NCBI RefSeq assembly: GCF_900090045.1 | Contig: NC_041776.1 | Span: forward strand, 186,001 to 250,000 | Direction: 5' to 3' | From: Plasmodium malariae | Taxonomy: Eukaryota; Apicomplexa; Aconoidasida; Haemosporida; Plasmodiidae | DNA: 64,000 nt | In this document: one piece after another, positions 47,401 to 58,153 of the stretch | Position numbering within the stretch: the first letter of the stretch is position 1 | Layout of the letters: each line of letters starts with the position of its first letter | The notes under the pieces: generated by a model | Databases searched by the model: none | Told to the model about the DNA's origin: nothing | What the model saw: only the letters and a program-made list of their open reading frames with translations | Translations under genes and position numbers: made by a program

Positions 47401-47857
47401 CGAATAAACGAAGTAACGAAGTAACGAATAAACGAATAAACGAATAAACGAATAAACGAAGTAACGAATAAACGAAGTAACGAATAAACGAAGGATCAAA
47501 AGCAGAATTACGCCTAAGCATAGGCATGTAAACAATGCAAACACGAGCCCATGCACATACAAAAACAAGCAAATGCTTAACGCGAAAAAGAGCGTGCCTC
47601 GGCGGGCGCTTTACTGTTCAAATGAAATGATCTTTTTACGAACCGCTAGTACCATCTGGAGAAGGTGCACTTGTGCAATCTGTGTATGTTTGGTCATCAT
47701 GAAGGAAAGCAGCAGCACAAAGTCTTCCATCCAGAGTCTTCCTGTGTTGTTGTCTGAATTCTGTTATATTTCCAAGAGATATGTCTGGGTCTTTTGCATA
47801 AAGCAACATCATTTGAAATATATAAAAAATAAAAATTATATATGTCATCTTTTTCAT
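44454..47857 (-). CDS. CCp5: LCCL domain-containing protein CCp5 (LAP3)
   Basis: Exons 47857-47653 and 47278-44454 join in phase 1, giving 1009 residues. Residues 1-21 are a signal peptide (MKKMTYIIFIFYIFQMMLLY). A fibronectin type II-like module spans the intron (CTSAPSPDGREWCYVE to WDYC, about 47-90). Then come a coiled coil (about 103-200), a PA14/anthrax-protective-antigen-like domain (about 216-397), a discoidin (F5/8 C) domain (about 576-695), an LCCL domain with four or more cysteines (TTCEYHC, AICKAAVHAGIC, about 713-808) and a C-terminal beta-rich module. This order is that of CCp5/FNPA-type proteins. LCCL proteins are made in gametocytes, expressed on or around emerging gametes, and are needed for crystalloid formation and sporozoite development in the mosquito. 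The alternative donor nine bases downstream (47644) would insert three residues in the FN2 loop. The intron holds AACGAATAAACGAAG repeats. Confidence 0.92.
47335..47500. repeat. CGAATAAA/CGAAGTAA repeat in the CCp5 intron
   Basis: Irregular 8- and 9-bp units CGAAGTAA, CGAATAAA and CGAAGAAG are repeated about 20 times between the two CCp5 exons. Confidence 0.85.
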
Positions 47858-48407
47858 TTATTGTAAAAATGGTGAGAGGAAGGTAGGAGAAAAGGACGAG
47901 ATCCGGTGTAATTTCGAGGGATCGCAATTCTTTGCTATTCTCTACACTTCTACAATTTTCTGCCTCTTTTTTGCGTTATATTTATTCTTCCTTTGTTTAC
48001 ATTATTCAGTAGGTGAAGAATGTGTAAGTATTCAAAACATATGTATATAAGGAATAAGAAAATTAAAAAAATAAAAATTATTCTGAAATTTTCCTACTAT
48101 TGCAAAGGTTGTGGGCACGTGGATACGGTTTTTACAAACACACAGATAGATATCACAAAGTGTGCATAAAAGGGGAAAATGATAAGTGGTAAGTAGCATG
48201 TAGTACTTAGCAAGTAGTAATTAGCACGTGGTACATAGCAAGTAGTAATTAGCATGTGGTACTTAGCAAGTAGTAATTAGCATGTGGTACTTAGCAAGTA
48301 GTAAGTGATAATGGATAAATGTGTAGAAAAACGAACGATAAGGAATATCATTCATGACTTGTGTAAGGGTATGCACGTATGGACATATATGTATGCAAGA
48401 ATATATG

Positions 48408-48447
<40 letters not shown>

Positions 48448-48749
48448 TACGGGTCATATTAAATATAACCATATGGAGTATCTGCATCATTGAGTACCTT
48501 ACACAGTACTCCTTAATTTTAATTTTTTTTTTTTTTTTTTTTTTTTTTTTGGGCACTTCGTTCCTATGTAATACCACAGTTGTATGTACACACAATTGTA
48601 AGTAAAAAAAAAAAAAAAAAAAGTCAAATGTTAAAATGCCGTAACATAATAATTTTGAAATTGTGTTTATTTAAAATAATTTAACATGTCTGATTTTTAC
48701 TTATATACGTATATGCAATATACACATATGTGTACGGAAAATTTCTACT
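47858..48749. other. Intergenic region upstream of CCp5
   Basis: Likely CCp5 promoter. Holds a 28-bp array (AAGTAGTAATTAGCATGTGG plus TACTTAGC) at about 48182-48305, a (TA)n at about 48417-48443 and poly-T or poly-A at about 48522-48550 and 48605-48621. No gene is seen. Confidence 0.55.
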
Positions 48750-49063
48750 ATGCAGTTGAAATTTTCTTTCTTTTTGGATTTATTTATTTTGCTTTCGCCT
48801 TTTACAAAATTGGAAGAAGTGAAGCATTGTAACTTCGTTCAGTCATTCCATAATATCACGTTGATATATGCTTGCTTAACTATCCTTTACATTACCTTGC
48901 AATGCTTTTCTACTCTTTTCTACACTTCCGTCTGTTCAATTTTAAGGCTTAGTTGGAGTGAAGAAGGAAAGTTCATGGTTACATATTACCAAAAGTACAT
49001 CGTTTTAATTATAAAAAGTTTTAATAAATACAAACATGAATCATACTATGATAAAGAGGTACA

Positions 49064-49096
<33 letters not shown>

Positions 49097-49375
49097 GTAT
49101 GTATGTATGTATGTGTGTGTGTATGTATGTGTGTATGTGTGTGTGTATGTATTTATGTATGTATGTATGTATTTATGTATGTATTTATGTATGTATTTAT
49201 GTATGTGTATATGTAAGTATTTATGTATGTGTATATGTAAGTATACAAACATACATGATGTATATATATATTTGCACATACACATATGTTTGTACATATG
49301 CAAATCGTTAAAAGCAAAAAAAAAAAAAAAAATCATTCACAAATGCTGCTTCCATGTTCACAGTATCATTTATAA
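48750..49375 (+). CDS. Possible small membrane or secreted protein, two exons, weak support
   Basis: An ATG at 48750 opens 103 codons of good complexity (MQLKFSFFLDLFILLSPFTK; CNFVQSFHNITLIYACLTIL; RLSWSEEGKFMVTYYQKYIV) up to a GAG/GTACAT donor at 49058/49059. The downstream TGTATG repeat would then be intronic. The acceptor TTCCATGTTCACAG at 49363 continues in phase 0 with only Tyr-His-Leu and a stop (106 residues). The N-terminus is signal- or anchor-like and a second hydrophobic stretch follows. Without splicing, the frame reads on through the repeat to 49415, which I think is wrong. No family is recognised; it could also be non-coding. Confidence 0.35.
49060..49245. repeat. TGTATG/TATTTATG microsatellite-like array
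   Basis: Runs of TGTATG and TGTGTG pass into TATGTATT units. It is followed by a poly-A at about 49317-49332. It lies just after a potential splice donor. Confidence 0.85.
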
Positions 49376-50130
49376 AGCACACCGTGCATTTCAAAAGAGT
49401 ACCAAAAGAGTATAATTAGAAAAAAAAAAAAAAAATAAACATACACATATAAACGTATATGTATATATGTATATGTAGGAATGCTGCGTGAATAAAAAAG
49501 TATAACATGCATTAAAAATATCGATCGTGCGAGTAACAAGAAGAAAGCGGATAAAAAAGCAGAGGTAAAAAGGTATACACGGAGTTTTAATTCATTTTAT
49601 TTTGATTTTATTGTTTTTTAATTTTTTAATATTTTTTTATTTTATTTTATTTTTTTTTTTGCTGCCGAATCCGTTGCTTCTGTAGCTACTGTGGCTGCTA
49701 TGGCTGCTATGGCTCCTGTCGTTTAAGCAGAACAGGTAAAAGATCTTTCAATTTCGATTACAGTTACAACACTATTTACAATACCAATTACAATACCAAT
49801 TACAATACCAATTACAATACCAATTACAATACCAATTACAATACCAATTACAATACCAATTACAATACCAATTACAATACGTGCCAGGATGAATTACTAA
49901 GACATAACTCAAGAAATGGTGTCCCATTTTGCAAACAGTTTAAAGAAGACCACCAAAGGTACGAAAAGGCAAGCCATATCTTCATATAGTCTACATTTTC
50001 CAGTAGAGCAAAAAAAACTTATACATTCATACAGGTATAAATATGCACACTCACCTCCCACCCACCCCCTGCAAGCGGACAAACGACAAGCTACGTTTCG
50101 AGAACAGCATAACTGGTTGGAATGGAAAAC
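49376..50130. other. Intergenic region 3' of PhIL1
   Basis: Holds poly-A at about 49420-49436 and a 12-bp array (TACCAATTACAA) at about 49767-49880 just downstream of the PhIL1 stop, with ATTACA motifs before it. Open frames here are short and overlap the PhIL1 end on the other strand. Confidence 0.55.
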
Positions 50131-50820
50131 TCAAATGGCTTCTTTGCAGTTATCCTGGTCGAAGTTGAATACAGTTTTAACCTTTCCTTCATCATAATAT
50201 TTTGTAACTTCATATGGTTTGAATTCTTCTTCTGCATCTCCACATGCACAAGGATCTACTCTTGTTACAAAAGCATTGCTCCATTCAGAATTTGCTTCTC
50301 CTTTTGATCTTCGTCTGAACACGTTTGGAGATGATTTAATAGGTATACATTGAAAAGCGTTGTTATAAGCAAATAAAGCATTTGAAACAGCTACAACACC
50401 GGGGTCTATTGGTTGTGCAGGATCTGCACTGCCTTGTGCACCATCTTCAAACATTAATGGTTGGTTCATATCATTAGCATTAACATTTACATTAACATTG
50501 ACATCAGTATAGTTGTTGAAATTACCATCGTCACATGGTACTATGTTCACACTATATATATTTGAGTTTCTATTATCATATGCATTAGTACCCATTCTTT
50601 CGTTGTCATAATTATTATCATGTGCCATCTGCATTTTGAAAATGTTATCACAAATTGTTTCGTACGTATTTGGAATTACTTTGGTTGTGCAAATTAAATT
50701 GTTCTTAGTGTCAATGTGCTCTTGAGGTAAAATAATGCTTTTACAAGAAAAAAAATCTAGCTTTTTTATATTTCCTTTTTTGTTATAACTATATATTTTG
50801 GGTGATCCAGAAAAAAGCAT
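50131..50820 (-). CDS. PhIL1: Photosensitized INA-labelled protein PhIL1
   Basis: A single exon of 229 residues, close to the roughly 224 residues known for this family. Recognisable conserved parts are the N-terminal MLFSGSPKIYSYNKKGNIKK, the central VVAVSNALFAYNNAFQCIPI, and the C-terminal FVTRVDPCACGDAEEEFKP plus YEVTKYYDEGKVKTVFNFD. A lineage-variable Asn/Asp linker with [10 protein letters not shown] lies in the middle. PhIL1 is an apicomplexan inner-membrane-complex protein, part of an apical alveolar complex in merozoites, gametocytes and other invasive stages. There is no signal peptide or TM segment, as expected for a cytosolic-face IMC protein. Confidence 0.93.
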   Translation of the reverse strand: MLFSGSPKIYSYNKKGNIKKLDFFSCKSIILPQEHIDTKNNLICTTKVIPNTYETICDNIFKMQMAHDNNYDNERMGTNAYDNRNSNIYSVNIVPCDDGNFNNYTDVNVNVNVNANDMNQPLMFEDGAQGSADPAQPIDPGVVAVSNALFAYNNAFQCIPIKSSPNVFRRRSKGEANSEWSNAFVTRVDPCACGDAEEEFKPYEVTKYYDEGKVKTVFNFDQDNCKEAI

Positions 50821-51509
50821 CTAACGATGGGGAGTGACGTTATAGTCGTTTTGGGAGAAAGGTAAAATTTAAAGTATGTGCAGTTGTACGCTTATATATA
50901 ACACGTATAGTATATATATATACAGTACATTATTGTTGTGCATGTACATATATGCTCACAAAAAAAAAAAAAAATAATAATAAAATAAATGAATGAATAA
51001 ATAAAAATAAAAAAAAAAAAAAAAAAAAGCTAAATTTTCGAAAAAGCAATATACAAAAATTCACACGCAAATGCAAAAAAAAAAAAAAATGGTTAACCGC
51101 GTTTATTATGCATTAATATATATATATATGTACACATATGTACATATGTGTATTTGTATATATATATATATTTATTTGTGAAAAAAATAAAATAAAAATA
51201 AAATGAAGGCAAAATGAAGGCAAAATGAAAGTAAAAGTAAAAATGGCTAGTATTCACGATGGAATGTGTGTATTTGTGTGTGTGCGCGCGTGTGTCCTTC
51301 TCTATAACAGTGGTAGATTTTATTTTTTTATTAAAAAGAATAAATTGCAGGAAAAGTGTAAAAATAAAAAATGGGGACATTAAACATAATGAAATAAAAA
51401 GAAAAAAAAAGGAAAATTTTATTTTTTAAATATTCATGTGTTACGTATATTTTTATTTTTGAGCGTACCTTGAAGGGGGACTGTTTAAAAAAAAATAAAA
51501 AAAAAATAA

Positions 51510-51830
51510 TAATAATAATAGCAGTAATAATAGCAGTAATAATAGCAGTAATAATAGTAGTAATGCTAATCGTAGTAATAATAGTAGTAATAATAGTAGT
51601 AATGCTAATCGTAGTAATAATAGTAGTACTAATAGTAGTAATAATAGTAGTACGAATAGTAGTAATAATAGTAGTACGAACAGTATTAATAATAGTAGTA
51701 CTGATTATAGTATTTAATGTAGCACAGATTATAGTATTTAATGTAGCACAGATTATAGTATTTAATGCAGCACTTATTGTAGTATTTAATGCAGCACTGA
51801 TTGTAGTAATACTAATGGTAGTAATAATAC
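51510..51830. repeat. AGT/AAT trinucleotide-rich imperfect array
   Basis: AATAATAGTAGTAATGCTAA, ATAGTAGTACGAAT and ATTATAGTATTTAATGTAGC units follow each other. It is open on both strands (Ile/Val- and Thr/Ile-type translations) and is not gene-like. Confidence 0.85.
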
Positions 51831-52778
51831 CAATACAGCTATTTTTTATAAATATCTTAAAAGGGTGCAAGCCTCATAAACTTTTACATATATATTTGCA
51901 TGAATTGAAATATTCTACTTCTACAAAGAGGGGAGTTTTTAAGATATATATATATATATACATACATAAATACATACATAAACACATACATAAATAATAA
52001 ATACATACATTTGAATATATTTGTAAAAATATAAATTAGTCTACCGTTTAGCGGCCTTTCAAAAAATTCCACACAATTTGCTATAAAAGTTTGCTATGAA
52101 TACTTGCCTATATATAGCTAATTACGGATAATAAAATGGTAAACATTAAGATTGTAGACTATTTAAAGAAGTTAATTAAAAAAAAAAAAAAAAAAAAAAA
52201 AAATTACATGGAACACTTAGCTATTTTAAAGTACGCTGCCCTAAAGTTTGCATTTCACTAAAGTGGTATCTTGGCTCTACCGCTATGTGTACACCAAATT
52301 GTAAAACTGTAAAATTGAAAAATTATAAAACTGATATTGTAAAATTGTAAGACTGTAAAATTGCAAAATTTTGAAGTTTTAAAATTACAAAGGGCTAGCT
52401 TAAGATAAAAATCAGATATAGAAGGCTACTTGAAATAAATATTTTAAAAAAGGACTTACGAACGTTAGGTCTTTTTAATTTATGCATATATATACGGTGT
52501 GGAAAAATTTTTAAATTTCCTGATCATGTAAGGTTTTTAAAATTAAGGATTAAATATCTGCTAGATAGGCTCGAATGTTATCTAGCCATTTATTAAAAAA
52601 GAAAAAAATAAAAAAAATAAAAAAAATAAACAAAATGAACAAAATGAACAGAATAAACCGAATGAACACAATAAACAAAATGAACAGAACAAACAAAATG
52701 AACAAAATGAACAAAATGCACAAAATAAATAGAATAAACGGAATAAAATAATTTTCGAAGCCTGAACATGGTTCAGGC

Positions 52779-52810
<32 letters not shown>

Positions 52811-52902
52811 TATATTGTTTTTGTCACATACAAATGGTTAAAATATAATGAGTATTTGTATTGACAACCTGATTTATATTCAGAAATTTACACCATGATA
52901 TG

Positions 52903-52937
<35 letters not shown>

Positions 52938-54831
52938 CGTATTCATGTGAATATATATGTATATATATATACATAATAAGACACAAAAATTGAAAAAATG
53001 TTCACCCGCAAAAATTCAAGTGTCATAAAAATGTGGAGTCTTTTAATGCCTTTTAGCTAGAGTAGTATAAGTATTTGTACTAAATTTTATATGACCAGGT
53101 AATAAATCTTACCTGATTTTTCACTGTTTTCTTTTTTTTTTTTTTTTTTTTTTTTGCCTGAACAAACAATATTACATTTTATGTTCATAAATAGCCACAT
53201 TCACTTTTTTTTTTTTTTTTTTTTTGGTTGAGAAATGCACACATTTGTTCATAAAGTAGTTGCTATTGTTGAACAGTAAAGAAAAGTTTTTAAATACCAA
53301 GTGTTAAGTAACAAGCGTAAAGTATTTTTTTATGTTAATATATTTTTTTTTTATCTTTTTTTATATATAGCGGATATAAAACATTAGCCGCGCTGTAAAC
53401 ATCGCGTACATGTTTTACATTTTATGGAAAAAGCGATTTCTTTTGACGTGGTTTCCCTATAACTGTTCAGAGTACACACGTATACATGTATAAAACAGGA
53501 GCCTGCATATACATACATGCATATATATATAAGTTTAAATATTTTTTTGAAAAGCAGCAAATCAGCTTATTCTCACACTTTAAGCTTAACTAGTTTAACA
53601 CCTTTAATGGGCTGACTCTTTTCCTATGCCCACAGAAAAGTTCACATATAAAAATATAGTATTTTAAACCTTACTAGTTACATATATTATATACACAATG
53701 AAAAACATTTAAATTATAAAGATTGTATTACTTTCTGATAATATACTTGAAGTGGGTACACACAAAAGGAATTAGCCATGTTAAACGTCAATTTTGTCTG
53801 ATTTAAAATTTACATAGTAAAGTATTGTAGTGTTCCCTTATTTTTTTTATTATTCATCTGTTAATTAAAATGTTCAGAAGAGGGGATTCGAGGCAGAAAA
53901 ATAAAATAAATTAAATCAAAGCACGTTAAAACAAGTCAAAACAAGTTAAAACAATAAAATAATTTCGATTTTGTCTCACTCGACGAAACATACCATTTAC
54001 GTCTCGAATGTTGTGTTTATATATATAACAAATAACTTTGCTTTTTTCCCTAATATACTATGAGAAATATATTGCTTCAAATAAAGCAGTTAACTTTTAT
54101 TATAACGTTAATTTTTCTAAAAACATGAATTATGGTACCAGCTTAACAATATAAGACCTCCCGAGTTTTTCTCCCCATAGTACGAATTTTCTGCACAATA
54201 GTTGAAGATTGTAATAACAACTTTCTTTTTCAAGGTTCGTATTTGAATGTTTTCTTTTCTTAAGTTATATAAAAAAAATAAAATTTGTAAATGAACAAAT
54301 AGAACTTATACACAAAACATTTAAACAGTATTTCATTTTACTGTTAGTTGATAATAAAAAGAAAATTTGAAAAAAAACACTTAATATTAAAACGTATGAA
54401 CTGTTCAGGCAAAAATTGAATAGAACAAGCTCTGACGAATTAATTGCGTCCAACCATGAAAAAGTTTTAAAACTTCATAAACGCGCTGAAAAAACTGTTC
54501 GACAATTTTTAAGATTGCACATAACCCCGTTGTACACACATGCATAAATATTTATATATATATATATATTTATATATGAGTACACATGTATATATTTTAT
54601 CCCCGTGTAACGGTTCTACGTGAACGTAGTAACTTTTTTATGAGGAAACCAATGGCTGATTTTAATGTTGTCTTCTTTTCTTTTTTTTAAATAAAACTTT
54701 ACTCTGTTAAACGATTAGAACCATTTTCAGTAATAAAAAAGAATTTTAACTTACTAAGGCAAAATGTATATGCAGTGCTAAATATTAATTCATGGCTCGT
54801 GTTTTAAAAACACTGTTTTAGTATTATATTT

Positions 54832-55020
54832 AATGGTATATATAATGGGTTATTCAATGGTATATATAATGGTGTATTCAATGGTATATATAATGGTGTA
54901 TTCAATGGTATATATAATGGTGTATTCAATGGTATATATAATGGTGTATTCAATGGTATATATAATGGTGTATTCAATGGTATATATAATGGTGTATTCA
55001 ATGGTATATTTTATGGTACA
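54832..55020. repeat. 24-bp minisatellite, about 7.5 copies
   Basis: The unit is ATGGTATATATAATGGTGTA plus TTCA, almost perfect between copies. Confidence 0.95.
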
Positions 55021-55247
55021 TATTAAATACTATTTTGCTATTAAAAACTATATCGTTTAATGAATATAAAATGGATTTAAAAAAAAAAAAAAAAAAATTA
55101 AAAAAGAAGTTTAATGAAAATGCAAATTCATTCGAAGTGACATAAAAAAAATTAAAATCATTTTTGTAGTAAAACAGGTGTAATTGTTTTTTTTATTTTA
55201 CTTTTTTTTTTTTCCTCCCACCCATCCTCTTCCTGAACGTTTTAATT

Positions 55248-55518
55248 AATGAATAAATAATAAATATACGAATAATAAATAGATAATAAACAAATAAAGA
55301 ATAAATAACGAATAAATAACGAATAAATAACGAATAAATAACGAATAAATAACGAATAAATAACGAATAAATAACGAATAAATAACGAATAAATAATGAA
55401 TAGATAACGAATAAATAACGAATAAATAATGAATAAATAATGAATAGATAATGAATAGATAACGAATAAATAACGAATAAATAATGAATAGATAACGAAT
55501 AAATAATGAATAGATAAA
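55248..55518. repeat. 11-bp minisatellite close to the 3' end of the carrier-like gene
   Basis: About 24 copies of ATAAATAACGA, with ATAGATAATGA variants. It ends a few bases beyond the stop codon at 55525 of the minus-strand gene, so it makes up its likely 3' UTR, like the array after CFIm25. Confidence 0.92.
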
Positions 55519-55524
55519 TACTCC

Positions 55525-55688
55525 TTAAACATATTCATCCTTTTCTTCTTTATCAACTACTTCTCCATTTTTTGGGGTGTCTTTTGGTAGTAGAGCGATG
55601 ATCTGTGCAATAGGAAGTGGACGACATGGGCGTATAGGAATGTGTAGAGTCATATACATGCATATATATACACATATATGTATATATG

Positions 55689-55719
<31 letters not shown>

Positions 55720-58104
55720 ATGTACATGTTGTATCCGTCTGAATATATGTAGGTGTATGTTTTTATTACTATTAACTGAATTCCAGCTACCGCCAAGCCA
55801 GCGGACACGTTCGACAAATGACCCTGAAGATTAATAACGAGGTGCACAAAAAAAAAAAAAAAAAAAATTTTTAAGTATGTTCTCACATAATATAATTTAA
55901 AAAAGGACGACGAAAAAGAAAAAGAATTATGCTTACTTTCCAGTGAAAATTATAAAAAAACTGACTGAATGTTATATCTTTACACAGGCCCTATATTCAG
56001 GAAAAAGAAAGAAGCAAGGGAGGAACAGTGACGTGCGTCCAAATGTAAAAAAAAAAGTATATGAATATATATTTATGTATATATATGCACCAAAAACGTA
56101 GACAGGGTAAAAATTTATTTCATAATGTTACAGGTACAAGGGACTGTGATCTGTTCAAAATGGCATACTGAATATAGGGAGCCACAATCGTATTTAAGCA
56201 TGCTATATAAAAAAAAAAAAAAAAAAAAAAGCAATTTGAAAAAAATGACAAATTGTAAATTGTTGTTCAAATGTATGGAATAAATTTAACTGGTAGGCTT
56301 ACAATGTAATTCTTCATATTTGTCGAGTACACAATATTTATTTTTTTTGTCTTTTTTTTTTTTTTTTTTTTTTTTTATAGTTCTTACTTGACAAAACTAC
56401 TTTAATGGTAAGGACCTTATCAAATGGGCAGTTGCTCGAAAATGATTTGTATAGAAAACAATTTAATACTTTGTCCATTGTCTGAATTATTAAGTAGTTG
56501 TTTAATCCTTTGAAAAAGCCGTAAAATCCGTCATACGCATATGTCAAATGAGTGATGTGTTTCAGGTCTAAAAAACGAAAAAAAAAAAAAAACAAAATAA
56601 TAAAAATTATTGAAACAGTTTGGCAAAAATGAAAAAAAAAAAAAAAAAGAAAAAAAAAGGCATGCCACAGGTCTTGCACGATTGCACATTTCTAATTGAT
56701 TGTCTCTATTATGTCATAATACTTGTAAATTCGTTGTATAAACATGTACATATGCATAATTACTGTAAATTAGGGATTTGGAATTATTTTGAAAAATGAT
56801 TAATTTTGTTGATATGTTCAATAGAGGATAGGATAAGATGCAACTTATATATTCATATAGGCCATGATAAAATGATAAATTGAAAAATTTTTTTTTCTTT
56901 TTTTTTTTAATAAAATTATTTTCCTCCTTAACAAAATTCATATGTTTCACAATTTTGCAGTTTATGCTATCTCCAATAAAATTACTTACGTTATCTCTTT
57001 CATTTACGAAACTGTTTTCGTAATTTGGTACTACTTTTTTATCATCATACATATCTTTTTTTTTCTTTTTTCCTACGAATGAGGTTAATTTTACATCAAA
57101 AAATAATGTGAACATGTGCATAATTGCGACATGCACACACTTCTAACATGTACATAATTTACATACACCCAAGTATTAAAACAAGATGGTGCAACGGGCA
57201 TATTTGTTTTTTCATTTGTCCTACTCATTCTTTTTAATATAACGAAATGTATATATTCCAGGAGGTAGTAAATAGACTTTCTACAAATGTAATGAGAACG
57301 TTCTTTTGTGTTTATCCATATGTTTGTTTTTACTTTTATAATTTTTTTTTTTTTTTTTTTTTTTTTTACAATGTAAAAATTTTATATACATAAATATCTG
57401 GCTAGCTATTTTTACTTTGATATTATATGGGCAAGCATGGGCAATAGCCCTTTGTACAGTCCTTTTACACCTTCATCGTTGTAAATCTAAAAAGCAGAAA
57501 AGGAAAAAAAAAAAAAAAGAATAAAAAATTAATATATATATATAACAAAATATGTGCTTAAGGGGTAAAAATGGGGACACACAAAAACGTAAAAGTCTGC
57601 AACATGGGCAATATGTTGTCAATGTTAAACGTAAGAATATTTTTACACTTAAAAATAAATATCTATGTGTGTATATATGTGCATGTAAAAAAGGAGAAAA
57701 GACAATACCTGATATAAGCTGTTAACAATGTAAATAACGTACGTTTTTACATTTAAATTGTTAACATTAATTAACAGATTATATTTAACTTCTTCATTGT
57801 AAGAATTTAAATATTTATATAATATGCTTCTGCACTGAATCTACAAACGGTTTGAAAAAAAAAAAATAATAATAAAATATAAAAAAAATGAAAATAATAC
57901 AAGAACATGAAAAAAATGAAAAAAACAAAAACAAATAAAATAAAATAAATAAATAAAATAAAATAAAATAAAATACAAAAAAATGATAAAACAAATGTTT
58001 GTGTAAAAGACTACGGTTAAAATTATTCCAAAAAGAACGTCATATTTTCCCCCCTATGTGGTACTAATTAGAGGGTTATGTAACTGTTAGCCCGAACACA
58101 AAAG

Positions 58105-58153
<49 letters not shown>

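Larger units (their letters stand above)
50821..55524. other. Long intergenic region with no confident gene
   Basis: 4.7 kb between PhIL1 and the carrier-like gene. It holds (TA)n tracts (about 52797-52816, 52905-52931), long poly-A or poly-T (about 52178-52202, 53131-53154, 53204-53225), a trinucleotide-based AGTAGTAATAAT array at about 51510-51830, AACAAAATGAAC repeats at about 52625-52740, a 24-bp array and an 11-bp array (separate entries), and a GCCTGAAC-ATG-GTTCAGGC palindrome at 52763. I looked for exons on both strands and found none that join well; a gene with short exons or an ncRNA could be hidden here. Confidence 0.5.

Noticed and set aside
49916..50197. 93-codon plus-strand frame overlapping the PhIL1 end
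   Set aside because: Antisense to conserved PhIL1 coding sequence at its 3' part; composition fits a shadow frame.
51331..51997. 175-180 codon Ile/Val/Thr frames
   Set aside because: Produced by AGT/AAT trinucleotide repeats; open on both strands with no unique sequence.
55650..55886. Proteolipid-like c subunit suggested by NVSAGLAVAGIQLI
   Set aside because: The segment is one exon of the carrier-like gene, in phase with its neighbours, and lacks the proteolipid Glu and second helix.
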